NCBI GenBank assembly: GCA_015232395.1
Contig: JADFZT010000004.1
Location: 3,030 to 67,029 of the forward strand
From: Magnetococcales bacterium
GTDB lineage: Bacteria > Pseudomonadota > Magnetococcia > Magnetococcales > JADFZT01
DNA: 64,000 nt
Reading direction: 5' to 3'
Below the pieces are notes generated by a model, which saw only the letters and a program-made list of their open reading frames with translations, ran no database searches and had not been told where the DNA came from. Shown here one piece after another: positions 33,761 through 43,805 of this stretch (position 1 is its first letter; the number at the start of each line of letters is the position of its first letter). The position numbers were made by a program, and so were the translations under genes.

Positions 33761-36013
33761 ATGGATGAACGGCACATCAAGGCACTGACTGCCCGTCTGG
33801 TCATTATCGTGGCGGTGCTATCGCTTTTTTCCATCGCCTCGTTCCTGATTCTGGAAATGAGCATCAGCGGTAATTCCCATTCTGGTGCTCTCATCAACGT
33901 TAGTGGCCGACAGCGCATGTTTTCCCAACGGATTTCCCATCTGGCCGTCAACCTGGGGAGCATCCGGGATCCCATCCTATGGCAATCCACCCGCACTCGG
34001 TTGTTAAAAGCCATCAAAGCCATGGAGAAAGCCCATCAGGCCCTGCTTTATGGAAACCCCGACTTAAACATTACGGGACGGATGTCTCCGGAAACCAAAG
34101 CCTTCTATTTTGGACCGAACAGTTACGTCCACTGGGAGGTTAAACGTTTTTTGCATGCGGCCAAGATCATTGCCGACCAAACGGTAGAGAGCCCCGAGCT
34201 GCAAAATCGCCTGCATTTTTTCCTGGGGAATGAACCAACTGAACTTCTCAACAATCTCGACCAGATTGTCTCACAATATTTAATTGAGAATGACCGGGAA
34301 GTGGCCCGGCTCCAAGGGGTTCAGGTGGGGGTGTTGTTGCTCACCCTCTCTCTTTTGCTGCTGGCTGCCTTATGGGGGGTGCATCCCATATTCACTCGCA
34401 TTCGCAAGGATATGGAGGAGCGCCACAAACACGAAGCCAACCTGCGCAAGCTTTCCCAAGCAGTGGAGGCCAGCCCCGCCTCCGTGATTATCACCGACCG
34501 GAATGGATTGATCCAATACGTCAATCCGCAATTTTCCCAAACAAGCGGATTTTCCAGCGAAGAAGTGCTGGGTCAAAAAACCAGCATCCTCAGATCAGAA
34601 CATACCTCTCCCATCACCCACTCCCGACTCTGGGGAACCATCCTTTCAGGGAATCCGTGGCGAGGGGTGCTGCGCAACAAAAAAAAGCAGGGGGAGGTCT
34701 ATTGGGAGAGCATGCACATCTCCCCCATCCGGGATATGGGCAGTGGGGAGATCACCCATTTTGTGGCGGTCAAAGAGGATATCACCGAGCGCCGACACAA
34801 CGAAGAAGCTCTGAAAAAGGCCAAGCAGCAGGCTGAGCAGGCCAACCGGGCCAAATCGGAATTTCTCTCCAGCATGAGCCACGAGTTGCGTACCCCCATG
34901 AACGCTGTATTGGGATTTGCCGAGTTGTTGGAGAGCGATCCCATGGAACCTCTGACAGAGTCCCAACTCGACAGCGTCCGGGAAATTTCCAAGGCGGGGC
35001 GCTATCTACTCACCCTGATCGATGAAATTTTGGATCTGGCCAAAATCGAAGCCGGGAAGGTGGCCATATCCCTGGAGGAGGTCTCCCCCAAAGAGGTGCT
35101 CCACGACTGCCTCGCCCTGATCCAGGCCCTGACCGAAAAACGCCAGGTGGAACTGGAGGATGGCCTGACCGGCTGCAATGTCCCGCTGATCCATGTGGAT
35201 CGCATGCGCTTTAAGCAAATTTTGCTCAACCTTCTCTCCAATGCGGTCAAATACAACCGCTCCGGGGGGCGGGTGCGCATCGAATATGAAATACACAATA
35301 AATATCTGCGCCTGCGCATCACCGATACCGGATTGGGTATTCCCGAGGCCCAGCAGCATGAGGTATTCAAACCCTTCCAACGTTTGGGCGCAGAAGAGTC
35401 CACCGTCAAGGGCACTGGAATCGGCCTGACCATCACCAAGCGATTGGTGGAGCAGATGGATGGACAGATCGATTTTACCAGCGAAACGGGCAAGGGATCG
35501 ATCTTCTGGGTGGATTTTCCCTTGGCCCAGGGGGGGGCAAAATCCCAACAAAAAGCCCATATCGACTCTGGAGCCCACCGGATACGCCCTTTCGAACCCA
35601 CTTCACAAGCCATCACCGTGCTCTATATCGAAGACAACCCGGCCAACCTGTTACTGATGCAGCGGATTCTAAAGCGTTTTTCCAACCTGACGCTGATTTC
35701 CGCTCCAGATGCCGAATTGGGACTGGGGCATGCGGAAAAACGCCCCCCGGATGTGATTTTTATGGACATCAATCTGCCGGGAATGGACGGATTTGAGGCC
35801 TTTTTACAATTGCAGGCCACTCCCAGGTTAAGTGACATTCCGGTGGTAGCAGTCTCGGCCGATGCCATGCCATCCTCCATCGAAAAAGGCCGGGCTGCCG
35901 GTTTTTTTCGCTATCTGACCAAACCTTTGGCCATTGAAGAGGTGTGCGAAGCCCTGAACGACGCCTTGGAAAAAAATCTTCTCCCCACAAACTCCGGGGA
36001 GGGGCAGAGTTGA
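33761..36013 (+). CDS. Hybrid sensor histidine kinase with PilJ-type sensor and PAS
   Basis: A 750-aa membrane kinase. TM1 (about 12-32) and TM2 (about 188-210) flank a periplasmic domain opening with the PilJ/NarX-like SGRQRMFSQRIS. A PAS domain (about 235-350; SPASVIITDRNGLIQYVNPQF), HisKA with His374 (MSHELRTPMNAV), HATPase (NLLSNAVKYN, DTGLGIP, GTGIGLTITKRLV) and a C-terminal receiver with Asp669 (FMDINLPGMDG) and a KP motif follow. It likely feeds a phosphorelay. A diguanylate cyclase lies 126 bases downstream, the natural candidate for joint output. Confidence 0.94.
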   Translation: MDERHIKALTARLVIIVAVLSLFSIASFLILEMSISGNSHSGALINVSGRQRMFSQRISHLAVNLGSIRDPILWQSTRTRLLKAIKAMEKAHQALLYGNPDLNITGRMSPETKAFYFGPNSYVHWEVKRFLHAAKIIADQTVESPELQNRLHFFLGNEPTELLNNLDQIVSQYLIENDREVARLQGVQVGVLLLTLSLLLLAALWGVHPIFTRIRKDMEERHKHEANLRKLSQAVEASPASVIITDRNGLIQYVNPQFSQTSGFSSEEVLGQKTSILRSEHTSPITHSRLWGTILSGNPWRGVLRNKKKQGEVYWESMHISPIRDMGSGEITHFVAVKEDITERRHNEEALKKAKQQAEQANRAKSEFLSSMSHELRTPMNAVLGFAELLESDPMEPLTESQLDSVREISKAGRYLLTLIDEILDLAKIEAGKVAISLEEVSPKEVLHDCLALIQALTEKRQVELEDGLTGCNVPLIHVDRMRFKQILLNLLSNAVKYNRSGGRVRIEYEIHNKYLRLRITDTGLGIPEAQQHEVFKPFQRLGAEESTVKGTGIGLTITKRLVEQMDGQIDFTSETGKGSIFWVDFPLAQGGAKSQQKAHIDSGAHRIRPFEPTSQAITVLYIEDNPANLLLMQRILKRFSNLTLISAPDAELGLGHAEKRPPDVIFMDINLPGMDGFEAFLQLQATPRLSDIPVVAVSADAMPSSIEKGRAAGFFRYLTKPLAIEEVCEALNDALEKNLLPTNSGEGQS

Positions 36014-36139
36014 AGCGAATCTTGAGTACCAGGCTGGTTTTTCAGCTATCGCTCTTAAAGGTGTACCTTTTGTTTCAATACGCGCTCTTCTCTTCTGGCG
36101 CATCCAAAACGATCTTTTTTTTCCTGTCGTGAGAACGTC

Positions 36140-37372
36140 ATGAATATCAAACCTTTCAAACGTTTACTACGCAGACTCCTGGACAACCTGTTGGGGGGGG
36201 AACAAGGAAATTTTCAGGGGCTGCTTTTTCCATGGAAGCAACCAGAATTGGTCTCAGCTCAGCGGGTGATGCTGATTCTTTCCCGGGTTCGACTCACTGC
36301 CATCGCCTTTGCTATTTTGACACCCCTCTGGATTATTTTGGATATTGCGGTATTTCCAGATGATATCTGGACGCGCTTGGCTATTGGCAGACTGCTCGCC
36401 AGCGCGGCATTTGCCATGGTGCCCTTTCTGTTTCGGGACTCCGACCGGGTTCGGGATGCCTATCTGGCGATCATACTGCTCTTCAGCATCCCCACCCTGC
36501 TGTTTCTCTACTCCCATCACCTGTTCGCCACAATCCAGATGACCATCACCGGCATCGGTGCCAGCTTTATTGCCGGGTATGCCTTTTTGCCTTTTGTTTT
36601 GGTGTCGGGTTTGAGCGTTTTTCCCTTAACCGCCTTGGAAGGGGGGGCTTTTGTCGCTCCAGCCATCCTGGTGGAGTTGGCTACGGGCGCTTTTGGCCAA
36701 AGCCTGATCTCACCCGATGCCCGTTTGGGCCTGATCTGGCTGCTCATTCTGATCGGTGCGGTGGCGGTTATTTCCGGCATGAGCCAGCTACACTATCTTT
36801 CGGAAATCATCGTCAAATCAGCCCATGATCCCCTGACAAAAGTGTACAACCGGGCTACCGGCAGTGAGCTACTGGAAAAATATTTTCTTCTGGCCAGGCG
36901 TAACGGTACTCCCTTGAGCCTGCTTTTTTTCGATCTCGATCACTTTAAATCGATCAACGATCATTTTGGTCACGATGCCGGGGATCAGGTATTGCAAAAT
37001 GCAGCCCTCGCCTTGAAAAAAGCGATTCGCAAAGAAGATCTGGTGGTGCGTTGGGGAGGGGAGGAGTTTTTGGTGGTGCTGCCCCATATCACCCGGATGG
37101 AGCCCAGCTTTTTGATCGAACGTTTGGGCAGGGAAGGGCTGGGTATGCGACCGGAAGGCACCCCCTTGACCGCCAGTATGGGGCTTGGGGAGTTTACCAC
37201 CGACCAACCGATCCATCTCAACGCTTTCATTGAGCTTGCCGATCAGCGGATGTACCGGGCCAAACAATCAGGCCGCAACCGTCTCTGCTTTGGAGATGAA
37301 GAAGGGGAATGTTTCAGCCCTGTTTTCAAACCCCTGCCCGGCTCCCAACATCCAGCCACCGCCAAAGGGTAG
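36140..37372 (+). CDS. Membrane diguanylate cyclase (GGDEF)
   Basis: A 410-aa protein with about six membrane helices (roughly 55-220) followed by a GGDEF domain. The active site GGEEF is at 306-310, and the inhibitory I-site RxxD (RKED, 297-300) is exactly five residues before it, so c-di-GMP feedback is expected. HDPLTKVYNR opens the domain, and LSLLFFDLDHFKSINDHFGH gives the metal-binding Asp. It makes c-di-GMP from two GTP. The upstream hybrid kinase may be functionally tied. Confidence 0.95.
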   Translation: MNIKPFKRLLRRLLDNLLGGEQGNFQGLLFPWKQPELVSAQRVMLILSRVRLTAIAFAILTPLWIILDIAVFPDDIWTRLAIGRLLASAAFAMVPFLFRDSDRVRDAYLAIILLFSIPTLLFLYSHHLFATIQMTITGIGASFIAGYAFLPFVLVSGLSVFPLTALEGGAFVAPAILVELATGAFGQSLISPDARLGLIWLLILIGAVAVISGMSQLHYLSEIIVKSAHDPLTKVYNRATGSELLEKYFLLARRNGTPLSLLFFDLDHFKSINDHFGHDAGDQVLQNAALALKKAIRKEDLVVRWGGEEFLVVLPHITRMEPSFLIERLGREGLGMRPEGTPLTASMGLGEFTTDQPIHLNAFIELADQRMYRAKQSGRNRLCFGDEEGECFSPVFKPLPGSQHPATAKG

Positions 37373-37422
37373 ATTTATACCAATTCCGGTGCAACAGATG
37401 AGCCGAACAAAAAAAACGTTTA

Positions 37423-37544
37423 GCCACAGAGGGCACAGAGAACACAGAGAAAACCACAATCGAACCAAACTCATGCCTGGTAGTGGTCGGAACATTCAGC
37501 TGTTTTTCATGCTTTTTCTCTGTGATCTCTGCGTTCTCTGTGGC
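37423..37544. repeat. REP-like interspersed inverted repeat
   Basis: A left arm at 37423-37453 (GCCACAGAGGGCACAGAG...) and a right arm at 37513-37544 (ending TTCTCTGTGGC) are inverted and match at most positions. The CACAGAG-rich motif is known from repeats scattered in many Gram-negative genomes. It lies after the diguanylate cyclase gene in a non-coding gap and could act as a bidirectional mRNA end. Confidence 0.75.
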
Positions 37545-37568
37545 AGATTTTTTCGGTTTTGAATGAAG

Positions 37569-37600
37569 TTCAAACGATGGCCTCAAGCTTATCGTTTGAA
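37569..37600. repeat. Perfect 10-bp inverted repeat
   Basis: TTCAAACGAT (37569-37578) and ATCGTTTGAA (37591-37600) are exact inverted arms with a 12-base spacer. No T tract follows; it may be an operator or a weak hairpin between convergent genes. Confidence 0.6.
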
Positions 37601-37776
37601 CCAGAATTCGTATTAGACTGACTCTCCCACCAGCCACACCCCTCCACCCAGGGATCAGACAACCTGGAGAGGGAAGTATGGCCGTTATTTTCAAGAAGAC
37701 TTCCCAGGAAGGAGATTCCCCAGGCAGGAATGGTTGTGGTGTGAGGCTTCAGTGGGGCTTGGTGGGGATTAAATCT

Positions 37777-38337
37777 TTAAAGTTCTTCGTCTTTCCACTT
37801 GATGCTGCACCCCATGGCAGAATGTTGGGGTTCAGGAATTTCCTTCCCGGCCAGGAGTGCCAGCAAGGCTTCACGCATCTCTTCTTTTTTAACCGCTGCC
37901 GGATTTCTGGGGCTATCGTCCAGCCGTCCCCGATAGCGGAGTTTGCGCTCGCTGTCGAAGATGAAAAAATCGGGGGTACAGATCGCGCCATAGGTGCGAG
38001 CGATTTCCTGGCTCTCATCCATGAGATAATCGAAGGGATAGCCCTTTTCAGCCGCCCGTTTTTTCATGTTTTCAAAGCTGTCAGCGGGATAATTGATGGG
38101 ATCGTTGCTATTGATCCCCACAAAACGGACCCCTTTCGAAGCCATCTCTCCCGCCAGAGCGATGAGTCGTTTTTCAATGGCTTGAACGTAGGGACAGTGG
38201 TTGCAGATAAACATGATGACCAACACCCGGGCATCCTGATAGTCAGCCAGGGTGTGGGTGCGACCATCTATGCCGGGCAGGGAAAAATCAGCAGCCGAAG
38301 CCCCGATCTCCCCCGGAGGGGTATGTAGCAAAACCAT
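37777..38337 (-). CDS. Thioredoxin-fold redox protein (AhpC/TSA-like)
   Basis: A 186-aa thioredoxin-like protein with the redox pair C45-N-H-C48 (FICNHCPYVQAI). The family includes peroxiredoxin-like and thiol:disulfide proteins; the later FVGINSNDP, CTPDFFIFD and RYRGRLDDSP segments match. AAGGAGATATCCC precedes the ATG. No signal peptide, so cytosolic. Physiological substrate unknown. Confidence 0.9.
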   Translation of the reverse strand: MVLLHTPPGEIGASAADFSLPGIDGRTHTLADYQDARVLVIMFICNHCPYVQAIEKRLIALAGEMASKGVRFVGINSNDPINYPADSFENMKKRAAEKGYPFDYLMDESQEIARTYGAICTPDFFIFDSERKLRYRGRLDDSPRNPAAVKKEEMREALLALLAGKEIPEPQHSAMGCSIKWKDEEL

Positions 38338-38549
38338 GGGATATCTCCTTGTTTTGACTCATTGTAACGCATCCGAATTTTATTTGAAAGCGTCCCATCG
38401 GGATATAAATTATCGGAAGTGAATAGAAAAGGATCTCCAGGGGGATGATGGGGCAGCTGGAAACTGGGCGTTCCAGGCAAAAACAGGGCTTAAGAGCCTG
38501 GAGATGTCTGATGGCTTGGAAGAATAATGAACCGAAACGATGGGCTCAA

Positions 38550-39530
38550 TCAGGTCCGATCCCAGGGGAAGGGAATAACCTCCTCGATGTGCTGTTTTCC
38601 CAGGGCCACCATTACCAGCCGATCCAAACCCAAGGCTACCCCGGCTGACAGGGGCAGGCCAGCATTCAGAGCGTCCAAAAACAGTCGATCCAGGGGGAGG
38701 GGGGCCAAGCCGTTTCGGACTCTTTCAGCATTGGCCTGCTCCAGGCGCTGCTCCTGCTCCCAGGGATCGGTCAGCTCCTGATAGCCGTTGGCCAGCTCGA
38801 TTCCATAAAGATAAAGCTCAAACCGACGGGCTACCGGTGGCGGACCGGGATCCACCTCCGCCATGGCCGCCTGGCTGGGGGGATAGTCTGTCAGCAAAAC
38901 AGGGGCCTCCAGCTGAGCAAAACCGGGCTCCACCCGCTCCAGCAACAATAGATCCAACATCCCGTCCCGATCCAATTCCGAAGGCGGATGGAGGGAAGTG
39001 ATATGGGCTGCCAGTTCGGCTTCGGATGCCTGAAAAGGATCTATCCCGGCAAAACGGAGGAAGGCTTCCCGGTAGGTGAAGGTCATGGGGGAGGGGGCTT
39101 GGGTGATTTCCCGGACCAGATCAACCACTTCCCCCATCAACTGACCCAGACTCCAACCCGGCCGATACCACTCCAGGATGGTAAATTCCGGGTTATGACG
39201 GGGGCCGGATTCCCCGCTGCGAAAGGCCCGGCAAATCTGAAAAACAGGCCCACTCCCCGCTGCCAACAGCCGCTTCATGGGGGTTTCCGGGGAACTACGG
39301 AGAAAAAAATTTCCACACGAAATTGGCTCCATATGGGGCTCAGGAGCGATGGCAGGGGCCAGCAGCGGTGTTTCCACCTCCAGTACCCCCCGGCTTTCAA
39401 AAAACCGCCGCACCTGGCCGATTATTTTGGCCCGCTCCCGAAGGGTTTCCAGAGTGGTGCTGGGAGACCAGAGGGGTGTGTCGGAAATCATGGGGGGGTC
39501 GAGGAGCCTCTCCCAGGATAGAGATGCCAT
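38550..39530 (-). CDS. epmA: EF-P (R)-beta-lysine ligase EpmA
   Basis: A class II lysyl-tRNA-synthetase-like enzyme without the anticodon-binding domain (326 aa from ATG 39530), as in EpmA/GenX/PoxA. Motifs: RRFFESRGVLEVETPLL, FFLRSSPETPMKRLLAAG, FQICRAFRSGESG with HNPEFTILEWYRPGW, and a C-terminal GVALGLDRLVMVALG. It attaches (R)-beta-lysine to EF-P. The start is uncertain: 39530 and 39491 are both possible with weak sites, and 39629 would overlap efp. It follows efp on the same strand. Confidence 0.93.
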   Translation of the reverse strand: MASLSWERLLDPPMISDTPLWSPSTTLETLRERAKIIGQVRRFFESRGVLEVETPLLAPAIAPEPHMEPISCGNFFLRSSPETPMKRLLAAGSGPVFQICRAFRSGESGPRHNPEFTILEWYRPGWSLGQLMGEVVDLVREITQAPSPMTFTYREAFLRFAGIDPFQASEAELAAHITSLHPPSELDRDGMLDLLLLERVEPGFAQLEAPVLLTDYPPSQAAMAEVDPGPPPVARRFELYLYGIELANGYQELTDPWEQEQRLEQANAERVRNGLAPLPLDRLFLDALNAGLPLSAGVALGLDRLVMVALGKQHIEEVIPFPWDRT

Positions 39531-39606
39531 GCTGCATCCGGGAGGGTGGCAGCCCAGCCCAGGTGCAGCACTTCCAGGCTGGATATCATTCCATGGTGGG
39601 GAGTGG

Positions 39607-40170
39607 TCAGGATTTGGCCCGCTCCACATAGAGCCCGGTTCGGGTATCCACCCGGATCATCTCCCCTTCGTTGACGAAGAGGGGCACTTTGACCACGGCG
39701 TTGGTTTCCATGGTGGCGGGTTTGGTGGCACCAGAGACGGTATCCCCTTTGACGCCGGGCTCACAAACGGTAATTTTCAGCACGACGAACGGGGGAGGGG
39801 TGACGGCAATGGGCTTTCCCCGCCAGAGGGTAACCTGATAGGTTTCCTCTTCCTTGAGCCAATTGATCACATTGGCGATCTGCTTTTCCGTCACAGCCAC
39901 CTGCTCGTAGTTGCTTGGGTCCATAAAGTGCCAGAAGGAGCCATCGCTGTAGAGAAATTGCATGTTTTTGTCCATGACGTCCGCTTTGGAAACGGATTCA
40001 CTGGACTTGTAGGTGCGGTCGATTACCCGACCATCGATCAGATTTTTGATTTTGATCTTGGTGAAGGCTTGGCCCTTACCAGGTTTGACAAACTGGGCGG
40101 AGATGATGATCCAGGGTAGGCCGTCAATTTCGACCCGGGTTCCGTTACGCAACTGATTGTGATTCAGCAT
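39607..40170 (-). CDS. efp: Elongation factor P
   Basis: A 187-aa EF-P with the KOW-like N-terminal domain and two OB domains. The modification loop reads PGKGQAF with Lys32 at the tip, the residue that EpmA and EpmB beta-lysylate. The C-terminal signature GDTVSGATKPATMETNAVVKVPLFVNEGEMIRVDTRTG is complete. It rescues ribosomes stalled at polyproline. It is divergent from epmB with 45 bases between the starts. Confidence 0.98.
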   Translation of the reverse strand: MLNHNQLRNGTRVEIDGLPWIIISAQFVKPGKGQAFTKIKIKNLIDGRVIDRTYKSSESVSKADVMDKNMQFLYSDGSFWHFMDPSNYEQVAVTEKQIANVINWLKEEETYQVTLWRGKPIAVTPPPFVVLKITVCEPGVKGDTVSGATKPATMETNAVVKVPLFVNEGEMIRVDTRTGLYVERAKS

Positions 40171-40215
40171 GATGGTCTCGTGGGTTTTGGCAGTTGGTTT
40201 TCAAGGTGGGAAAAC

Positions 40216-41187
40216 GTGAATTCAAAAAAAGAGCACTATAACCCAAATGAACCCGATGATCATCCCCTGAACTTGGCAAGCCCGGGAAAACGGGCCGATC
40301 CAGGGGCGGATGAGGCCGCTCGGCTCTATAGCTATCGGGCTCCCGGCTCTTTTACCGATCGCATCGACTGGAGCAATCCGGACGATCCTCTCCTACGCCA
40401 GGTGATGCCCAGTGGGGAGGAGTTGCAGCGGGTTGTGGGGTTTACCACCGATCCCCTCCAGGAGGCCGAATGCGTCCCAGTGCCAGGATTAATTCAAAAA
40501 TATCCAGGCCGGGTGCTTCTGCGGGTGACCCGTGACTGTGCCATTCACTGCCGCTACTGCTTTCGCCGCCACGACAAAAATAGAGGTGGGGAGGAGCTGG
40601 CTGAGGATTGGGCAGCCTCACTGCGTCATATCCGGCAAGATTGGCAAATCAGAGAGGTGATTTTATCCGGGGGGGATCCTTTGATGGTGAGCGATCAGCG
40701 CCTGGCAGGGCTGGCGGGAAAGCTCGCTGCCATCCCTCACCTCACCCGTCTGAGAATCCACAGCCGCATGCCGGTAGCCAGCCCCGAGCGGGTGGGGGAT
40801 AAACTTTTGGGCTGGCTCAACGGCACGCGCCTGACTCCGATGATGGTGATTCACTGCAACCATCCGGCGGAACTCAGCAAAGAGGTGGTGGCGGCTTTGG
40901 GAAGGCTGGCAGAGGGGGGGGTGCCACTCTTCAACCAGTCGGTGCTGCTCAAAGGGGTAAACGACCGGGTGGATATCCTGGCAGAACTGAGTGAACGCCT
41001 ACTGGATGCCCGCTGTACCCCTTATTACCTACACCTGCTCGATCCGGTAGCGGGAGCGGCGCACTTTCAGGTAGGCGAAAACCGCGCCAAAAAACTCACC
41101 GCCGACCTCCGCCTGAAACTCCCCGGTCTGGGTGTCCCCACCCTGGTGAGGGAAATTCCAGGGGAGGGAGCCAAGACAGTTTTGTAG
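40216..41187 (+). CDS. epmB: EF-P beta-lysylation protein EpmB (lysine 2,3-aminomutase-like)
   Basis: A radical SAM enzyme of the KamA/EpmB family, 323 aa from a GTG at 40216 (AAGGTGG upstream). The cluster motif is C108-x3-C112-x2-C115 (CAIHCRYCFRRH). ILSGGDPL, RIHSRMPV, NQSVLLKGVND and PYYLHLLDPVAGAAHF are the usual family blocks. It converts (S)-lysine to (R)-beta-lysine for EpmA. With efp and epmA adjacent, the whole pathway is in one locus. It ends 19 bases from ilvD, convergently. Confidence 0.95.
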   Translation: MNSKKEHYNPNEPDDHPLNLASPGKRADPGADEAARLYSYRAPGSFTDRIDWSNPDDPLLRQVMPSGEELQRVVGFTTDPLQEAECVPVPGLIQKYPGRVLLRVTRDCAIHCRYCFRRHDKNRGGEELAEDWAASLRHIRQDWQIREVILSGGDPLMVSDQRLAGLAGKLAAIPHLTRLRIHSRMPVASPERVGDKLLGWLNGTRLTPMMVIHCNHPAELSKEVVAALGRLAEGGVPLFNQSVLLKGVNDRVDILAELSERLLDARCTPYYLHLLDPVAGAAHFQVGENRAKKLTADLRLKLPGLGVPTLVREIPGEGAKTVL

Positions 41188-41206
41188 GCCAAACAATCCA
41201 TTCCAT

Positions 41207-43063
41207 CTATTTTTCCAACTGCCCCAAATCCCGCACCGCCCCCTTGGCCGCCGAGGTGGTCATGGCGGCGTAGGCGAGGAGGGCTTGGGAGACTTTGCGC
41301 TCCCGGTGTTCGGGTTTGTAGGCTTTATTGCCCTTTTTAGCCATCCGTTCACGCCGCGCCTCAAGTTCCTTTTTTGAGACGTCAAAATTGATCGTGCGGT
41401 TGGGGATGTCGATTTTGATGATGTCCCCTTCCTCTACCAGGGCAATATTACCCCCTTCAGCGGCTTCCGGGGAGACGTGGCCGATGGAGAGCCCGGAGGT
41501 TCCCCCTGAAAAACGGCCATCGGTGATCAACGCACACGCTTTGCCGAGATTTTTTGATTTGATATAACTCGTCGGATAGAGCATCTCCTGCATCCCCGGC
41601 CCCCCCTTGGGCCCCTCATAGCGGATAATCACCACATCCCCCGCCTGGATGCGATCCCCCAGAATGGCGTCACAAGCGGCTTCCTGGCTGGCAAAAATCC
41701 GTGCAGGCCCGGAAAATGTCCAGATCGATTCATCCACCCCGGCGGTTTTGACGATGCAGCCATCCTGAGCCAGATTGCCAAAGAGCACCGCCAACCCCCC
41801 ATCCTGGGAATAGGCCTGCTCCATGGAGCGAATACAGCCATTGGCCCGGTCGAGGTCGAGGCTCTCCCACAGCGCTGACTGGCTGAATGCCTCCAGAGTC
41901 GGTTTTCCCCCCGGGGCGGCCAGATGGCGGCGTTTGGCTTCCTTTTCCACCGTAGGGGAGGCGATATCGTCCCGGGCCAACGATTCCGCCATGGTCTGGG
42001 AATGGACGGTGGGCAGGTGGCTATGGAGCAGACCCGCTCGATCCAGTTCCCCCAATATCGCCGGAATACCGCCAGCCCGGTGGACATCTTCCATATGATA
42101 TTGCTCCGTGGAGGGAGCCACCTTGCACAGGCACGGCACCTTGCGGGAGAGCCGGTCGATATCGCTCATGGTAAAGGAGACCTGGGCTTCAGCTGCTGCA
42201 GCCAAAAGGTGCAATACCGTGTTGGTGGAGCCTCCCATGGCGATATCCAGGCTCATGGCGTTTTCAAAGGCTTCGAAGGTGGCGATGGAGCGGGGCAGCA
42301 CCTGCTCGTTATCGGCCTCATAATATTGCCGGGTCAGCTCAACAATCGTGCGGCCCGCCTCAATGAAAAGAGATTTCCGCGCCGCATGGGTCGCTACCAG
42401 CGTGCCGTTGCCAGGCAGCGCCAACCCCAATCCTTCTATCAGGCAGTTCATGGAGTTGGCGGTAAAAAGCCCCGAGCAGGAGCCACAAGTGGGGCAGGCG
42501 GAACGCTCCATGGTCGATAGATCGGCATCGGAGACACTTTTATCCCCCGCCGCAATCATGGGATCGATCAAATCCAGTTTGCGCATACGGCCATTTTCCA
42601 GGATGGCCTTGCCCGCCTCCATGGGACCGCCGGAGACAAAAATGGTCGGAATATTGAGGCGCAACGCCGCCATCAGCATCCCCGGGGTGATTTTGTCGCA
42701 GTTGGAGATGCACACCAGGGCGTCGGCGGTGTGGGCATTGACCATAAATTCAACACTATCGGCAATGAGATCCCGGGAGGGGAGGGAGTAGAGCATCCCC
42801 CCGTGGCCCATGGCGATGCCGTCGTCGATGGCGATGGTGTTGAACTCCTTGGCCACCCCCCCCACCGCTTCGATTTCACCAGCCACCAACTTGCCCATAT
42901 CCCGCAGATGAACATGCCCCGGGACAAACTGGGTAAAAGAGTTGGCCACCGCGATAATGGGTTTGCCAAAATCCTGTTCCTTCATACCAGTAGCCCGCCA
43001 AAGGGAGCGGGCACCGGCCATGTTGCGGCCATGGGTAGACATGCGGGAACGATGGGCAGGCAT
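41207..43063 (-). CDS. ilvD: Dihydroxy-acid dehydratase
   Basis: A 618-aa IlvD/Edd enzyme of full length for valine, isoleucine and pantothenate synthesis; it dehydrates 2,3-dihydroxy-isovalerate. Iron-sulfur ligands appear in [12 protein letters not shown] and [10 protein letters not shown]. Other signatures are [10 protein letters not shown]-like VPGHVHL, FDKGP-equivalent [13 protein letters not shown], and [26 protein letters not shown] precedes ATG 43063. Confidence 0.98.
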   Translation of the reverse strand: MPAHRSRMSTHGRNMAGARSLWRATGMKEQDFGKPIIAVANSFTQFVPGHVHLRDMGKLVAGEIEAVGGVAKEFNTIAIDDGIAMGHGGMLYSLPSRDLIADSVEFMVNAHTADALVCISNCDKITPGMLMAALRLNIPTIFVSGGPMEAGKAILENGRMRKLDLIDPMIAAGDKSVSDADLSTMERSACPTCGSCSGLFTANSMNCLIEGLGLALPGNGTLVATHAARKSLFIEAGRTIVELTRQYYEADNEQVLPRSIATFEAFENAMSLDIAMGGSTNTVLHLLAAAAEAQVSFTMSDIDRLSRKVPCLCKVAPSTEQYHMEDVHRAGGIPAILGELDRAGLLHSHLPTVHSQTMAESLARDDIASPTVEKEAKRRHLAAPGGKPTLEAFSQSALWESLDLDRANGCIRSMEQAYSQDGGLAVLFGNLAQDGCIVKTAGVDESIWTFSGPARIFASQEAACDAILGDRIQAGDVVIIRYEGPKGGPGMQEMLYPTSYIKSKNLGKACALITDGRFSGGTSGLSIGHVSPEAAEGGNIALVEEGDIIKIDIPNRTINFDVSKKELEARRERMAKKGNKAYKPEHRERKVSQALLAYAAMTTSAAKGAVRDLGQLEK

Positions 43064-43187
43064 CTAAAATACTCCTCACGATTGACCAGGGGCTGGATTG
43101 TTTGCGACTATGCAGCCGCTTTCGTTTTTATATCGACCCGTAGGTTAAACAGCCTCACGGGAATTGTTGGGTGCCAAGGATACGACA

Positions 43188-43805
43188 ATGGGACAGTTTT
43201 TTTCAATTCATCCGGACAACCCCCAGCCCCGCCTGCTGAAACAGGCCGTGGCCATTCTGGAGAAGGATGGGCTCATCGTCTACCCCACAGGTACCAATTA
43301 TGGCCTGGGATGTGCCATGAACAACCGAAAAGGGGTGGAGAGGATTATCCGAATCAAAAATCTTCCGGCTTCCCACCGTTTTTCCATTCTCTGTGCCGAT
43401 CTCTCCGATATTTCCCGTTTTGCCCGGGTGGATAACCAGACCTATCGGCTGCTGAAGCGTTTTTTGCCCGGCTCCTATACGTTCGTTCTGCCCGCCACCC
43501 GGGAAGTCCCCAAGACCATTTTGCCCAAGCGCAAGACCATCGGTCTGCGCATTCCGGACAATCCCATCTGTCTGGGGCTACTGAAAGCCTTTGGAGAACC
43601 CCTGATCACCTCCTCCCTCAGTCTTCCCGACGAACAACTTTCCGGTGGCGATCCCGAAGAGATTCGGGATACTCTGGGCAAGCAGGTGGATCTGATCGTC
43701 GATGGTGGCATCCTGCCGGATATCCCCTCCACGGTAGTGGATCTCACCGACGGCGCCCCCCAGGTGATCCGGGAGGGTGCAGGGAAGATTGATTATTTTA
43801 CCTGA
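43188..43805 (+). CDS. Sua5/YciO/YrdC-family protein
   Basis: A 205-aa YrdC-fold protein. Start 43188 (ATG, AAGGA upstream) fits better than an upstream TTG. Visible family blocks: GGLIVYPTGTNYGLGC (usual YPTDTVYGLG, with the Asp replaced by Gly), RIIRIKNLPASHRFSILC, PGSYTFVLPAT, TIGLRIPDNPI and the STVVDLT motif. YrdC proteins make threonylcarbamoyl-AMP for tRNA t6A; YciO relatives are less defined. The composition resembles YciO more than TsaC. Confidence 0.88.
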   Translation: MGQFFSIHPDNPQPRLLKQAVAILEKDGLIVYPTGTNYGLGCAMNNRKGVERIIRIKNLPASHRFSILCADLSDISRFARVDNQTYRLLKRFLPGSYTFVLPATREVPKTILPKRKTIGLRIPDNPICLGLLKAFGEPLITSSLSLPDEQLSGGDPEEIRDTLGKQVDLIVDGGILPDIPSTVVDLTDGAPQVIREGAGKIDYFT

